From Coleofasciculus sp. S288 (GTDB taxonomy: Bacteria > Cyanobacteriota > Cyanobacteriia > Cyanobacteriales > Coleofasciculaceae), in NCBI GenBank assembly GCA_020216575.1, contig JAIUYC010000132.1, positions 1-7,976 of the forward strand: a DNA stretch of 7,976 nt, given 5' to 3'. The notes under the pieces were generated by a model. That model was not told where the DNA came from and did not search any database. It saw only the letters and a list, made by a program, of their open reading frames with translations. Positions 1 to 5,475 of the stretch are shown in pieces; positions within the stretch are counted from its first letter, which is position 1, and every line of letters begins with the position of its first letter. A program made the position numbers and the translations under genes.

Positions 1-362
1 CTGTTGAAATATGGGAACAATTAGTGGGAATTGCTAAATTTCTCAGTCGCACGGGTCAATCGGCCACCCTAAGGCAATTGCAAGAAAAGCTGGATTTGAG
101 CGATCGCACTCTTCAGCTGGGACTCAAAACTCTCTCTCTTCTCGGTTTTCAAGTCAAACACTTAGATTGGACGCTGACCATCACATTGCCCCCTACCTTC
201 ACCTTTTCAGATACCACCGACCCTGTTGCCACTAATGCTATTTTGGACTTTCTATTCGCCATTGAAGAAGAGCAGTTTCGGCGTCAGTACTTCTATCAAG
301 TTCCCTTGTCTACAATTCAAGTGCAAGCTGCACAAACCATCCTAAATAGTCTAGAGTTTTAG
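1..362 (+). CDS. recJ: C-terminal end of a larger protein, probably single-stranded-DNA exonuclease RecJ (5' partial)
   Basis: The frame is open from base 3 to the TAG at 360-362 with no stop upstream, so this is the 3' end of a gene that begins outside the window. A GTG at 24 could be read as a start, but the upstream codons (VEIWEQL) continue smoothly into the LVGIAKFLSRTG motif, so it is almost certainly internal. The visible ~119 residues start with a helical segment and a winged-helix-like stretch (LQEKLDLSDRTLQLGLKTL) and end with a helical tail (EEEQFRRQYFYQVPLSTIQ). I recognise this from memory as resembling the extra C-terminal domain of cyanobacterial RecJ, a 5'-3' single-strand DNA exonuclease of recombination and mismatch repair. 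The DHH/DHHA1 catalytic domains would lie off the window, so the name is an inference. The alternative is another DNA-binding protein with a winged-helix tail. The gene converges with the one at 436-1155. Confidence 0.5.
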   Translation, partial: VEIWEQLVGIAKFLSRTGQSATLRQLQEKLDLSDRTLQLGLKTLSLLGFQVKHLDWTLTITLPPTFTFSDTTDPVATNAILDFLFAIEEEQFRRQYFYQVPLSTIQVQAAQTILNSLEF

Positions 363-390
363 CTCTTAGCGTGGATGGACAGAATTAAAC

Positions 391-415
391 GTAAGGTGGG
401 CATTGCCCACCCTAC
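391..415. terminator. Palindromic hairpin between convergent genes (bidirectional terminator or dispersed repeat)
   Basis: The arms at 391-401 and 405-415 form an 11-bp inverted repeat with one mismatch around a 3-nt loop, with the core GGTGGGC-att-GCCCACC. It lies 28 bp after the stop of the left gene and 20 bp before the stop codon of the opposing gene, so it is well placed to end transcription from both sides. There is no long T-run on either strand. The core also resembles a palindrome that is common between cyanobacterial genes, so it may be a dispersed repeat doing terminator duty. Confidence 0.55.
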
Positions 416-435
416 AACTTAATATCGATAGTCAA

Positions 436-1155
436 TCAACTCTGCTCGATTCCCGCTTGATGTTCGCACTTAAAACCCGAACGACGCCACTGTTGCAGAT
501 TCACCTCTGTCAACGGCGTCACCTGAGAGCATTTAGGCTGGACGAACTGACTTAATAGCGCCCAACCTAAGCTGCGAACAACATCGAGTCCAGTTTTGAG
601 CGTTGATTCCTGATTGCCTGGAACCCCCTGCTCCTCAACGAGCTCTGCCTCTACCCAAATTCCATGAGCGCCCAATAGAATCTGAGCCATCCACTTGGCT
701 CGCGGCAGGTGAGTGGGGGAAGTAATTAATTTAACTTTACGAACCCCCCACTCTCTCAGGATTGGGATATTAAAGTAGAAGTTATCAAACGTGGAATCGG
801 CACACTTTTCTAGCCAAACTTGGCGGATGGGAGCCTTTTCCCGTTGAAAAATCAGCAAGATGCAGGGATCTTGAGAGCCTTGAGAAATCAAAATGCGAGT
901 TTCCGGGTGTTGTTTTGCCAACTCGGCTACGTAGATTTCTCGACGAACACTGCCCCCTAGAACTAAGAAAGCATCTAGCGATCCCGATGCTGCTGCCTGC
1001 AATCTCAGGATGTTCACAAGCAGCACCGTGCAAAGGAGGACGACTACGCTCAACAGCCCGAAACGCAGCCAGCGCCGTTTCCCTTTGGCTCGAAACCAGT
1101 TCCCGAAACTCATCCAGTTGCGTAAAATGTTTCTACCCCTCGTGTTTAATGACAA
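436..1155 (-). CDS. DUF218 (YdcF/SanA/ElyC-like) membrane-anchored protein
   Basis: The protein has a basic N-terminus (RAKGKRRWLRF), one membrane helix at about residues 33-52 and then a DUF218 domain at about 61-172. Domain hallmarks are visible: DAFLVLGG at 61-68 followed by R71/R72, ISQGS at 90-94, the acidic ECAD-like segment with ST at 121-122, and TSPTHLPRA at 145-153. DUF218 proteins such as SanA, ElyC and YdcF are linked to envelope integrity, but the biochemical reaction is generally unknown. The topology predicts one anchor with the domain outside the cytoplasm. The coordinates given begin at a TTG (1153-1155). An ATG at 1111-1113 would give 225 residues, keeps the helix intact and may be the real start; neither has a convincing Shine-Dalgarno. 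A ~67-residue tail follows the domain. The gene is divergent from the protease at 1418 and convergent with the gene on its left. Confidence 0.85.
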   Translation of the reverse strand: MSLNTRGRNILRNWMSFGNWFRAKGKRRWLRFGLLSVVVLLCTVLLVNILRLQAAASGSLDAFLVLGGSVRREIYVAELAKQHPETRILISQGSQDPCILLIFQREKAPIRQVWLEKCADSTFDNFYFNIPILREWGVRKVKLITSPTHLPRAKWMAQILLGAHGIWVEAELVEEQGVPGNQESTLKTGLDVVRSLGWALLSQFVQPKCSQVTPLTEVNLQQWRRSGFKCEHQAGIEQS

Positions 1156-1417
1156 ATCAGTAGACTTTTCTCAAAGCCAGACCTCCGGCTAAAACCCTGA
1201 GTCCATCTGGAGGACACTGAGTAAAGTGGCACAAAATTCCCGTAGCTTGGTTATTCAATGTGAGTATATTGACACTAGTCCTGTTTGAGTATTGTCAGCA
1301 GTACGATAAGTCAGAGTATAAGCTGAGTGTAGAATCCAAGCGCTGGGTGTTCCTTCAACTGCCCCTCTAAAATAACTTTTCAGTTATCCAACGCCAACCC
1401 CGTTTAACGCACTCTCC
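1156..1417. promoter_or_regulatory. Divergent intergenic region feeding the DUF218 gene and the protease
   Basis: No gene is visible in this spacer. On the + strand a perfect TTGACA (1269-1274) is followed 15 bp later by TATTGT (1290-1295), a weak -35/-10 pair. A second option is TTGTCA (1292-1297) with TATAAG (1317-1322) at 19 bp. The hexamer GAGTAT occurs three times (1262, 1287, 1314) at 25- and 27-bp spacing. None of this proves a promoter. For the leftward gene I see no clear box. Confidence 0.3.
1372..1387 (+). promoter_or_regulatory. Small perfect inverted repeat in the leader of the protease gene
   Basis: ATAACT (1372-1377), four bases, then AGTTAT (1382-1387) form a perfect 6-bp dyad ending 30 bp before the ATG. 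It could be a repressor or activator half-site pair or a weak leader hairpin. At this length chance occurrence is possible. Confidence 0.25.
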
Positions 1418-2737
1418 ATGAACCAATACCCAAGACAATTTCCTCGGCTTAAAGGTTTCTTCTTCAGTGGAGCGATCGCGACAACCGCAGTTTTGTCGTT
1501 ATTCGCCCCGATTAGCGATCGCTCAGTCTTCGCTGCACTTCAGGACAGCCCCAAAAGTGTCGTTGACGAAGCTTGGCAAATTGTCAATCGGGAATACGTT
1601 GACAGCAACTTCAACAGCGTTGACTGGCAAGCCATCAGGCAAGAGCTTTTGAGGAAGGAGTATTCCACCAAAGAGCAAGCCTACGACGCCATCCGCAAAG
1701 CCCTAGAGCCTCTCAACGATCCCTACACCCGCTTTTTAGACCCCAGTCAATTCCAAGCGCTCACCAGCCAAACGGCAGGTGAGCTTTCTGGTATTGGCAT
1801 TCGCATGGAAATCAACGACAAAACCAAGGTACTCACAGTCGTCGAACCCATTGAAAATTCCCCAGCCTTCAAGGCGAATGTTAAGCCCGGTGATGGAATT
1901 TTGGCAATTGATGGCCAACCGACCAAAGGAATGAGTATCGAACAAGCATCAGAACTCATCCGGGGTGAAGTTGGGACTCCAGTTACTTTGCAACTTTCCC
2001 GTGACGGGGAGGGTGTTTTTGATGTTTCCCTAACTCGCGCTCAAATCGAACTGCCATCTGTCCGCTATACGCTCAAACAGGAAGGTGAGATTCGCGTCGG
2101 CTATATCAGCTTAGATGAATTTAGCTCTCATGCCGCCGAACAAATGAAACGGGCGATCGATAATCTCAAGCAGCAAAATGCCGATGCCTTTGTGTTAGAC
2201 CTGCGGGGGAATCCGGGAGGATTGCTACATGCGAGTATTGAAATTGCCCGGATGTGGATAGAGCGTGGCGAAATTGTTCATACCATAGATCGCAAAGGTG
2301 GTCAACAGGAATTTTCTGCCAACAACACAGCATTAACCGAGTTACCTTTGGCAGTTTTAGTAGACGGGAACTCAGCGAGTGCCAGCGAGATTCTGACTGG
2401 TGCATTGAAGGATCATAAACGAGCTACGGTTGTGGGCAGTCAAACCTTTGGGAAAGCAGTTGTGCAGTCTGTCCATTCCTTATCCGATGGTTCAGGCTTA
2501 GCAGTAACCATTTCTCGTTACTACCCACCGAGCGGTACAGATATTAATCACAAAGGAATTACGCCCGATATCAGGCTCGACTTGACTAGCGAACAGCAGC
2601 AGCGCCTAGAAACTAATCCTGGGTTGCGTGCCACTAGCGATGACCCACAGTACAAGAGAGCGATCGCTATTTTAGAATCTAATGTTTTTGCTCGGCGGAG
2701 TCCCAATCAACAGGCAAAGCCGATTAGTATCCGGTAA
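1418..2737 (+). CDS. ctpB: Carboxyl-terminal processing protease, peptidase family S41 (CtpB-like)
   Basis: The 439-residue protein starts with a Sec-type signal: basic n-region, hydrophobic core at about 13-31 and a likely cleavage near SVFAA-LQ at about 40. A helical N-terminal part (47-110) is followed by a PDZ domain at about 117-205 with the GIGI carboxylate-binding loop (125-128). The S41 catalytic domain covers about 220-390. Its DLRGNPGG (261-268) and NSASASEI (318-325) motifs are present, with Ser321 as predicted nucleophile and Lys346 in TFGKAVVQ as general base, 25 residues apart as in E. coli Tsp. The enzyme should act in the periplasm or lumen, trimming C-termini of exported proteins. 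Cyanobacteria carry several paralogues; CtpA matures photosystem II D1. The EAWQIVNREYVD and LNDPYTRFLDP stretches look closer to CtpB/CtpC, so the symbol is tentative. The ATG is the first in frame before the signal peptide, without a clear Shine-Dalgarno. Confidence 0.93.
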   Translation: MNQYPRQFPRLKGFFFSGAIATTAVLSLFAPISDRSVFAALQDSPKSVVDEAWQIVNREYVDSNFNSVDWQAIRQELLRKEYSTKEQAYDAIRKALEPLNDPYTRFLDPSQFQALTSQTAGELSGIGIRMEINDKTKVLTVVEPIENSPAFKANVKPGDGILAIDGQPTKGMSIEQASELIRGEVGTPVTLQLSRDGEGVFDVSLTRAQIELPSVRYTLKQEGEIRVGYISLDEFSSHAAEQMKRAIDNLKQQNADAFVLDLRGNPGGLLHASIEIARMWIERGEIVHTIDRKGGQQEFSANNTALTELPLAVLVDGNSASASEILTGALKDHKRATVVGSQTFGKAVVQSVHSLSDGSGLAVTISRYYPPSGTDINHKGITPDIRLDLTSEQQQRLETNPGLRATSDDPQYKRAIAILESNVFARRSPNQQAKPISIR

Positions 2738-2740
2738 GTT

Positions 2741-2766
2741 CATCTCCCGCCTAGGGACGGGGGATG
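2741..2766 (+). terminator. Hairpin immediately after the protease gene
   Basis: CATCTCCCG (2741-2749) pairs with CGGGGGATG (2758-2766) as a 9-bp stem with one G-U pair and an 8-nt loop, beginning 3 bp past the stop codon. No T-run follows, so it may act as a 3'-end stabiliser or a factor-assisted terminator. Confidence 0.5.
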
Positions 2767-2772
2767 AGAGCG

Positions 2773-2800
2773 TTAGTAGGTAGTAGGTAGTGGTTAGTGG
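2773..2800 (+). repeat. Heptanucleotide tandem repeat (STRR-like), four units
   Basis: Four consecutive 7-mers, TTAGTAG, GTAGTAG, GTAGTGG and TTAGTGG, share the consensus KTAGTRG. Short tandemly repeated repetitive sequences of 7 bp are a known intergenic element in cyanobacteria. The array is short and slightly degenerate. Confidence 0.6.
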
Positions 2801-2931
2801 GGAACTCAGAAGAGTCTCTCACGCCGAATAGATTAACATCTCCCTACCAAGACAGCATAGAAGCTGAGAGCCACCGCGCTTCCAGCGGGTGGATGAAAGC
2901 GACAGGGAGGATTTATCCTCCCGTTTCCTAA
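2801..2931 (+). mobile_element. Possible IS200/IS605-type right end or omega-RNA tail, without transposase
   Basis: Two strong hairpins follow each other. The first pairs CCACC (2871-2875) and CGCT (2877-2880) with AGCGGGTGG (2884-2892), leaving one bulged G and a 3-nt loop. The second is GGGAGGAT (2905-2912) with ATCCTCCC (2915-2922), directly repeating with a TT centre. From memory this pair resembles the structured tail after tnpB genes of IS200/IS605 elements in cyanobacteria, where the omega-RNA and the right end overlap. An open frame from about 2791 to the TAA at 2929-2931 passes through both hairpins and could be the last codons of a tnpB-like gene, but it has no recognisable catalytic motif. 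No tnpA or tnpB is present, so this would be a solitary end. A generic intergenic structured repeat is the main alternative. Confidence 0.4.
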
Positions 2932-2976
2932 CTCCTGTTAAGAAACATGCGACTAATGCATAGCTTGATAAGGGGG

Positions 2977-3051
2977 GGTTAGGTGGGTCAAAATGTACTT
3001 CCGAAGAGTTGCAAACCGCTTTAAGGTTGCGTTTCGACCCTCAACCCAACC
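2977..3051 (-). repeat. Long imperfect inverted repeat downstream of the SDR gene
   Basis: GGTTAGGTGGGTC (2977-2989) can pair with GACCC (3036-3040) plus ACCCAACC (3044-3051): 13 pairs with one mismatch and a 3-nt bulge, enclosing about 46 bp. Inside, GCAAACC and GGTTGC give a smaller possible stem. It lies 20 bp past the stop of the SDR gene, so it may terminate that transcript or be a small decayed insertion element. Confidence 0.4.
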
Positions 3052-3070
3052 TACAAAGGTGATTTAGACT

Positions 3071-3811
3071 TCAAGCCGTCATACCACCATCCACATTGAG
3101 CGTTGCCCCAGTAATGTTTGCAGCCTTTGGACTCGCTAGAAAAGTAACGAGCGCTGCCACTTCCTGCGGCTTGCCATAGCGCCCTATAGCCGTCATGGCA
3201 CTCAGTGTTTCCCCAAATGGGCCGTGTTCTGGATTCAGGTCTGTATCAATCGGACCCGGTTGAACAGTATTAACCGTAATCCCTTTAGATCCTAAATCTC
3301 TTGCCCAGCCCCGACTCATCGCAGCGACGGCCCCCTTACTCATGGCGTAGAGTGAGCCTCCTGTAAAAGGCATCACATCCCCATTAACGCTGCCAATGGT
3401 GATAATCCGACCGCCCTCGCCCATAACCTGTACCGCCTCACGCACAGCCGCGAATACGGCACGGACATTGACTTGCATCATCCGGTCAAAATCCTCAAGT
3501 GTAGTCTCAGTAACCGATTTCAACTCAAAAATCCCAGCATTGTTGACGAGAATATCCAGCCCGCCAAATTGACGAATGGCTTCCTTGACTGCAGCAGCAA
3601 CACTCTCCGCCTGCATGGCATCCGCTTGGATAGCAACTCCATTAACCCCATACTGCTTGATTTCGGTCACAACCTGCTCTGCCGTCTCTGCGGATTTACT
3701 GTAAGTAATCGCAACATCAGCTCCCTCAGATGCCAATTGTTTCGCGATCGCCGCACCAATGCCTCGGCTACCACCCGTGACAAATGCTTTCTTTCCTTTT
3801 AGATCAGCCAT
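3071..3811 (-). CDS. Short-chain dehydrogenase/reductase, FabG-like classical SDR
   Basis: The 246-residue length is normal for a classical SDR. The Rossmann cofactor motif TGGSRGIG is at 12-19, NNAG at 90-93, the structural Asn at 115, and the catalytic Ser141, Tyr155 and Lys159 in SLYAMSKGA. The PGPIDTDL segment (185-192) and the C-terminal GATLNVDGG (235-243) are also typical. The enzyme should be a soluble NAD(P)H-dependent oxidoreductase acting on a carbonyl or alcohol. The residue after the second beta strand region (YSKSAE) does not settle NADH versus NADPH, and the substrate cannot be named. True FabG of fatty-acid synthesis is one possibility, but with no fab genes nearby a stand-alone dehydrogenase is likelier. 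The start is well supported: AAGGAG (3818-3823 on the complement) lies 6 bases before the ATG. An amidohydrolase remnant lies 36 bp upstream on the same strand, suggesting a former operon. Confidence 0.92.
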   Translation of the reverse strand: MADLKGKKAFVTGGSRGIGAAIAKQLASEGADVAITYSKSAETAEQVVTEIKQYGVNGVAIQADAMQAESVAAAVKEAIRQFGGLDILVNNAGIFELKSVTETTLEDFDRMMQVNVRAVFAAVREAVQVMGEGGRIITIGSVNGDVMPFTGGSLYAMSKGAVAAMSRGWARDLGSKGITVNTVQPGPIDTDLNPEHGPFGETLSAMTAIGRYGKPQEVAALVTFLASPKAANITGATLNVDGGMTA

Positions 3812-3817
3812 CCAATT

Positions 3818-3823
3818 CTCCTT
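3818..3823 (-). promoter_or_regulatory. Ribosome binding site of the SDR gene
   Basis: On the complement, AAGGAG sits 6 bases before the ATG at 3811. It is one of only two near-consensus Shine-Dalgarno sites in the window and fixes this start. Confidence 0.75.
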
Positions 3824-3847
3824 TTCTTCTTTAGTGATGACGGCTAC

Positions 3848-4225
3848 TTACAAAATAGAACACGAATAGCCCATGCCTCCCCAGAATCCCGCTAAACTCC
3901 CAGCCTTGCTCAGCAAAGCTGACGACGACTGGCTCCTTTTACGCTGACTGGGAGAACAACAACCTAAATGGGTAGGTCGATAAGACGAAGCCTCAGGAAT
4001 CATCGTTTTGTTATGGTAGCCCCCATAATGGATGACGGGAGACCAATCCGGGCTAACGGGTAAGGAAGGCGGGGCTAACATTTCAAATTCATCGGTTGTA
4101 TACACAGGCTTGCCATTGACAATAGTTAAAACCGATTCCAAACGTTTGATGCGTTCCTCTGGAATCGAAAAGTAATCCTCGGAGAGAACCGCAAAGTCTG
4201 CTAACTGACCCGGTGCGATCGCACT
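3848..4225 (-). pseudogene. C-terminal remnant of a YtcJ-like amidohydrolase (amidohydrolase 3 type)
   Basis: On the complement strand about 125 codons are open, bounded upstream by an in-frame TAG (4226-4228). The peptide begins AIAPGQLADFAVLSEDYFS and goes on through RIKRLESVLTIVNGKPVY, the conserved C-terminal strand segment of composite-domain metal-dependent amidohydrolases, where the small beta sandwich closes after the TIM barrel. The end, GFWGGMGYSCSIL, matches how I recall full-length relatives ending, so the 3' end seems natural. Full-length members have roughly 550-600 residues, so the metal-binding barrel with its HxH motif is entirely missing and the fragment cannot be catalytic. 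A TTG at 4141 could be taken as a start for a 97-residue protein, but it is an internal codon. Homology stops at the HIP1 octamer 4215-4222. The fragment lies just upstream of the SDR gene, same strand. It may now only provide leader sequence for the SDR. Confidence 0.75.
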
Positions 4226-4250
4226 CTACGTGGTACTCTTATGCGATCGC
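4215..4250. repeat. Two HIP1 octamers 28 bp apart at the pseudogene break
   Basis: TGCGATCGC occurs at 4214-4222 and again at 4242-4250. HIP1 (GCGATCGC) is an over-represented cyanobacterial palindrome. The first copy coincides with the point where the amidohydrolase reading frame ends; this is the closest HIP1 pair in the window. Confidence 0.85.
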
Positions 4251-4376
4251 GTTTCTCCTATACTACAAGGATTTCTCCAAGTTATTCAGCAAGCGTCAGG
4301 TGAAGCTAATATACCTTGGGACGCGAGATAGGCTCTATCAGATGTTTTTGCGACATAACCCTCAGACCTAACCCCC
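4251..4376. other. Non-coding stretch between the pseudogene and the palindromic repeat
   Basis: I see no supported gene here. Several short frames are open on the + strand, including a 46-codon one from about 4231 to 4371, but none has a ribosome binding site or recognisable motif. The DNA may be decayed coding sequence. Confidence 0.4.
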
Positions 4377-4407
4377 AAGCCTCCTTCCCTACAAGGGAAG
4401 GAGGCTT
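4377..4407. repeat. Perfect 14-bp palindromic hairpin repeat
   Basis: AAGCCTCCTTCCCT (4377-4390), a 3-nt spacer, then AGGGAAGGAGGCTT (4394-4407) form a perfect inverted repeat. Preceded by CCTAACCCCCAA, it looks like a dispersed intergenic palindrome common in filamentous cyanobacteria. It is 75 bp past the stop of the leftward gene at 4483 and could terminate it, although no T-run follows on that strand. Confidence 0.65.
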
Positions 4408-4417
4408 TGATTCAGTT

Positions 4418-4445
4418 CCCCTCTCTGTGCTGGGGAGGGGTTTTT
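4418..4445 (+). terminator. T-tailed hairpin oriented rightward
   Basis: CCCCTC (4418-4423) pairs with GAGGGG (4435-4440) and is followed at once by TTTTT (4441-4445), the layout of an intrinsic terminator on the + strand. No complete + strand gene lies just upstream, so it may be part of the same repeat block as the 14-bp palindrome. Confidence 0.45.
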
Positions 4446-4482
4446 AAGGGGTATGAGATAATCTCAAATTTCAACCCTTATC

Positions 4483-4842
4483 CTAAGCATCCTGTTTAAA
4501 GAAGCAGACAATATCTTTCACAAAGACATCCCCCTGCTCAAGCTCAATTTGTAAAACATTTGCATTAGGATCGCTTGATCGGCTCAGAACACTGGCATCA
4601 AAAAGAATGGTTTGAGAAAACCAGTTATTTGGATTCATGTCAAAGTACGGTTCGAGTTGACCCACATTGACACCATTAATTTGAACGGTTAAACGGCCTT
4701 CACCATTAGATTTCAGATTAAAGACCAAAACTGCTTTTCCTTCTTCGCGACCACCAGTATTAAATCTGGCTGTAAAGTCACTACCGGGAGTGATACGGCT
4801 TACACCATCAAGAACTGGAGCGTAATCACAGACGACTGGCAT
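4483..4842 (-). CDS. Small conserved-looking hypothetical protein, predicted beta-rich
   Basis: The 119-residue protein has no signal peptide or membrane helix. Its sequence alternates short hydrophobic strands with turns: GKAVLVFNLKS (35-45), GRLTVQINGVNVG (49-61), WFSQTILFDASVL (74-86), NVLQIELEQ (95-103) and VFVKDIVCFF (106-115). This pattern suggests a beta sandwich or jelly roll, similar to carbohydrate-binding or virion-type folds, but I do not recognise the family securely. The HN-GGRE/NTGGRE segment (28-33) and PNNWF (71-75) look like conserved loops. Cys5 and Cys113 are the only cysteines and could sit near each other. The start is firm: AGGAG lies 7 bases before the ATG on the complement. 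The gene stands alone between repeats and an insertion-sequence relic, so context gives no function. Horizontal acquisition is possible. Confidence 0.7.
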   Translation of the reverse strand: MPVVCDYAPVLDGVSRITPGSDFTARFNTGGREEGKAVLVFNLKSNGEGRLTVQINGVNVGQLEPYFDMNPNNWFSQTILFDASVLSRSSDPNANVLQIELEQGDVFVKDIVCFFKQDA

Positions 4843-4849
4843 TTTTTAT

Positions 4850-4854
4850 CTCCT
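4850..4854 (-). promoter_or_regulatory. Ribosome binding site of the small beta-rich protein
   Basis: AGGAG on the complement lies 7 bases before the ATG at 4842, followed by an A-rich spacer. This is strong support that the orphan frame is translated. A possible -10 box, TATAAC, lies about 25 bp further upstream on the complement (around 4876-4881), without a convincing -35. Confidence 0.65.
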
Positions 4855-4935
4855 GTATAACTGTAGTCTTACTTACGTTATAGGAAATAGAAGAATTCAG
4901 ATGCACTACCCGAATGGGTACTCTTCAGAAAGGTA

Positions 4936-5349
4936 ATTTGGCAGTATTTGTATCGAGCCGTGGATTCAAACGGCAACACCATGGATTTTCTGTTGAGTAC
5001 AAAACGTGATGCACAGGCAGCAGAGCGATTTTTGCGTAAAACACTCAATGCTTCTCATACTAAGACTCCAAGGGCGATCAACGTGGATAAGAATGCAGCT
5101 TATCCGCCTGCGATTGATAACCTCAAAGCCGATGAACCACTGCCCGAAACTACAGAACTTCGGCAGGTGAAGTATTTGAACAACTGCTTGGAGCAGGATC
5201 GCCGATTCATCAAGCTGTTGACAAAAGCTGGAATGGGATTTGCTTCCTTAGTAGTACTCAAGAGGGCGTTTCTTAGTGGTTTAGCCGTGAAAAGCAGCGA
5301 CACCGCATCGCCATCTAATTGTCACTCCCTTGTCATAAACGCCCCATAG
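4936..5349 (+). pseudogene. Broken IS6-family transposase (IS240/IS26-type DDE), truncated at both ends
   Basis: From about 4936 the frame reads IWQYLYRAVDSNGNTMDFLL, then KRDAQAAERFLRKTL, RAINVDKNAAYP and LRQVKYLNNCLEQDRRFIK, the central and C-terminal catalytic core of IS6-family transposases. Numbering from the TTG at 4948, Asp47 (NVDKNAAY) and Glu82 (CLEQDRR) have 34 residues between them, matching the DD(34)E signature. The first catalytic Asp (the DETY-like strand) and the whole N-terminal helix-turn-helix region are missing; intact members are about 230 residues. After GMGFASL (about residue 101) the family sequence stops and the frame runs on to the TAG at 5347 with unrelated residues. 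I found no 14-bp terminal repeats. It cannot be active alone and marks a past insertion with later deletion. Confidence 0.8.
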
Positions 5350-5475
5350 GCTATTAATAGGTCAGCAAACGTGAGTTTTCATGGATGCCCTCTCAGCTTA
5401 AAGCTCAGCGTCAACTGCTTTTCGTTCGCGCTTAGCAATCTTTACTTGTGGAATTATTGTAATTTTAAGTTACTC

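Noticed and set aside
785..1192. Several overlapping frames across the DUF218 gene
   Set aside because: They are alternate-frame readings of a gene with clear DUF218 motifs.
2773..2800. CRISPR-like repeat array
   Set aside because: The units are 7 bp and contiguous, with no spacers; this is a tandem microsatellite-type repeat.
3473..3802. 109-codon frame opposite the SDR gene
   Set aside because: The SDR has every catalytic residue and a strong ribosome site; the opposite frame has neither motif nor start signal.
4213..4371. Short + strand frame starting at a GTG next to the HIP1 pair
   Set aside because: About 52 codons, no Shine-Dalgarno, overlaps the amidohydrolase remnant and the start of a palindromic repeat; another frame here is equally plausible, so no gene is called.
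4907..4920. TACCC-gaat-GGGTA dyad before the IS6 relic
   Set aside because: Five-bp arms only, with no match to IS6 terminal repeats and no second copy at the other end of the relic.
5371..5475. Upstream GTG start for the two-helix membrane protein
   Set aside because: The added 35 residues have no Shine-Dalgarno and no domain pattern, and the ATG at 5476 places the first helix near the N-terminus as expected.
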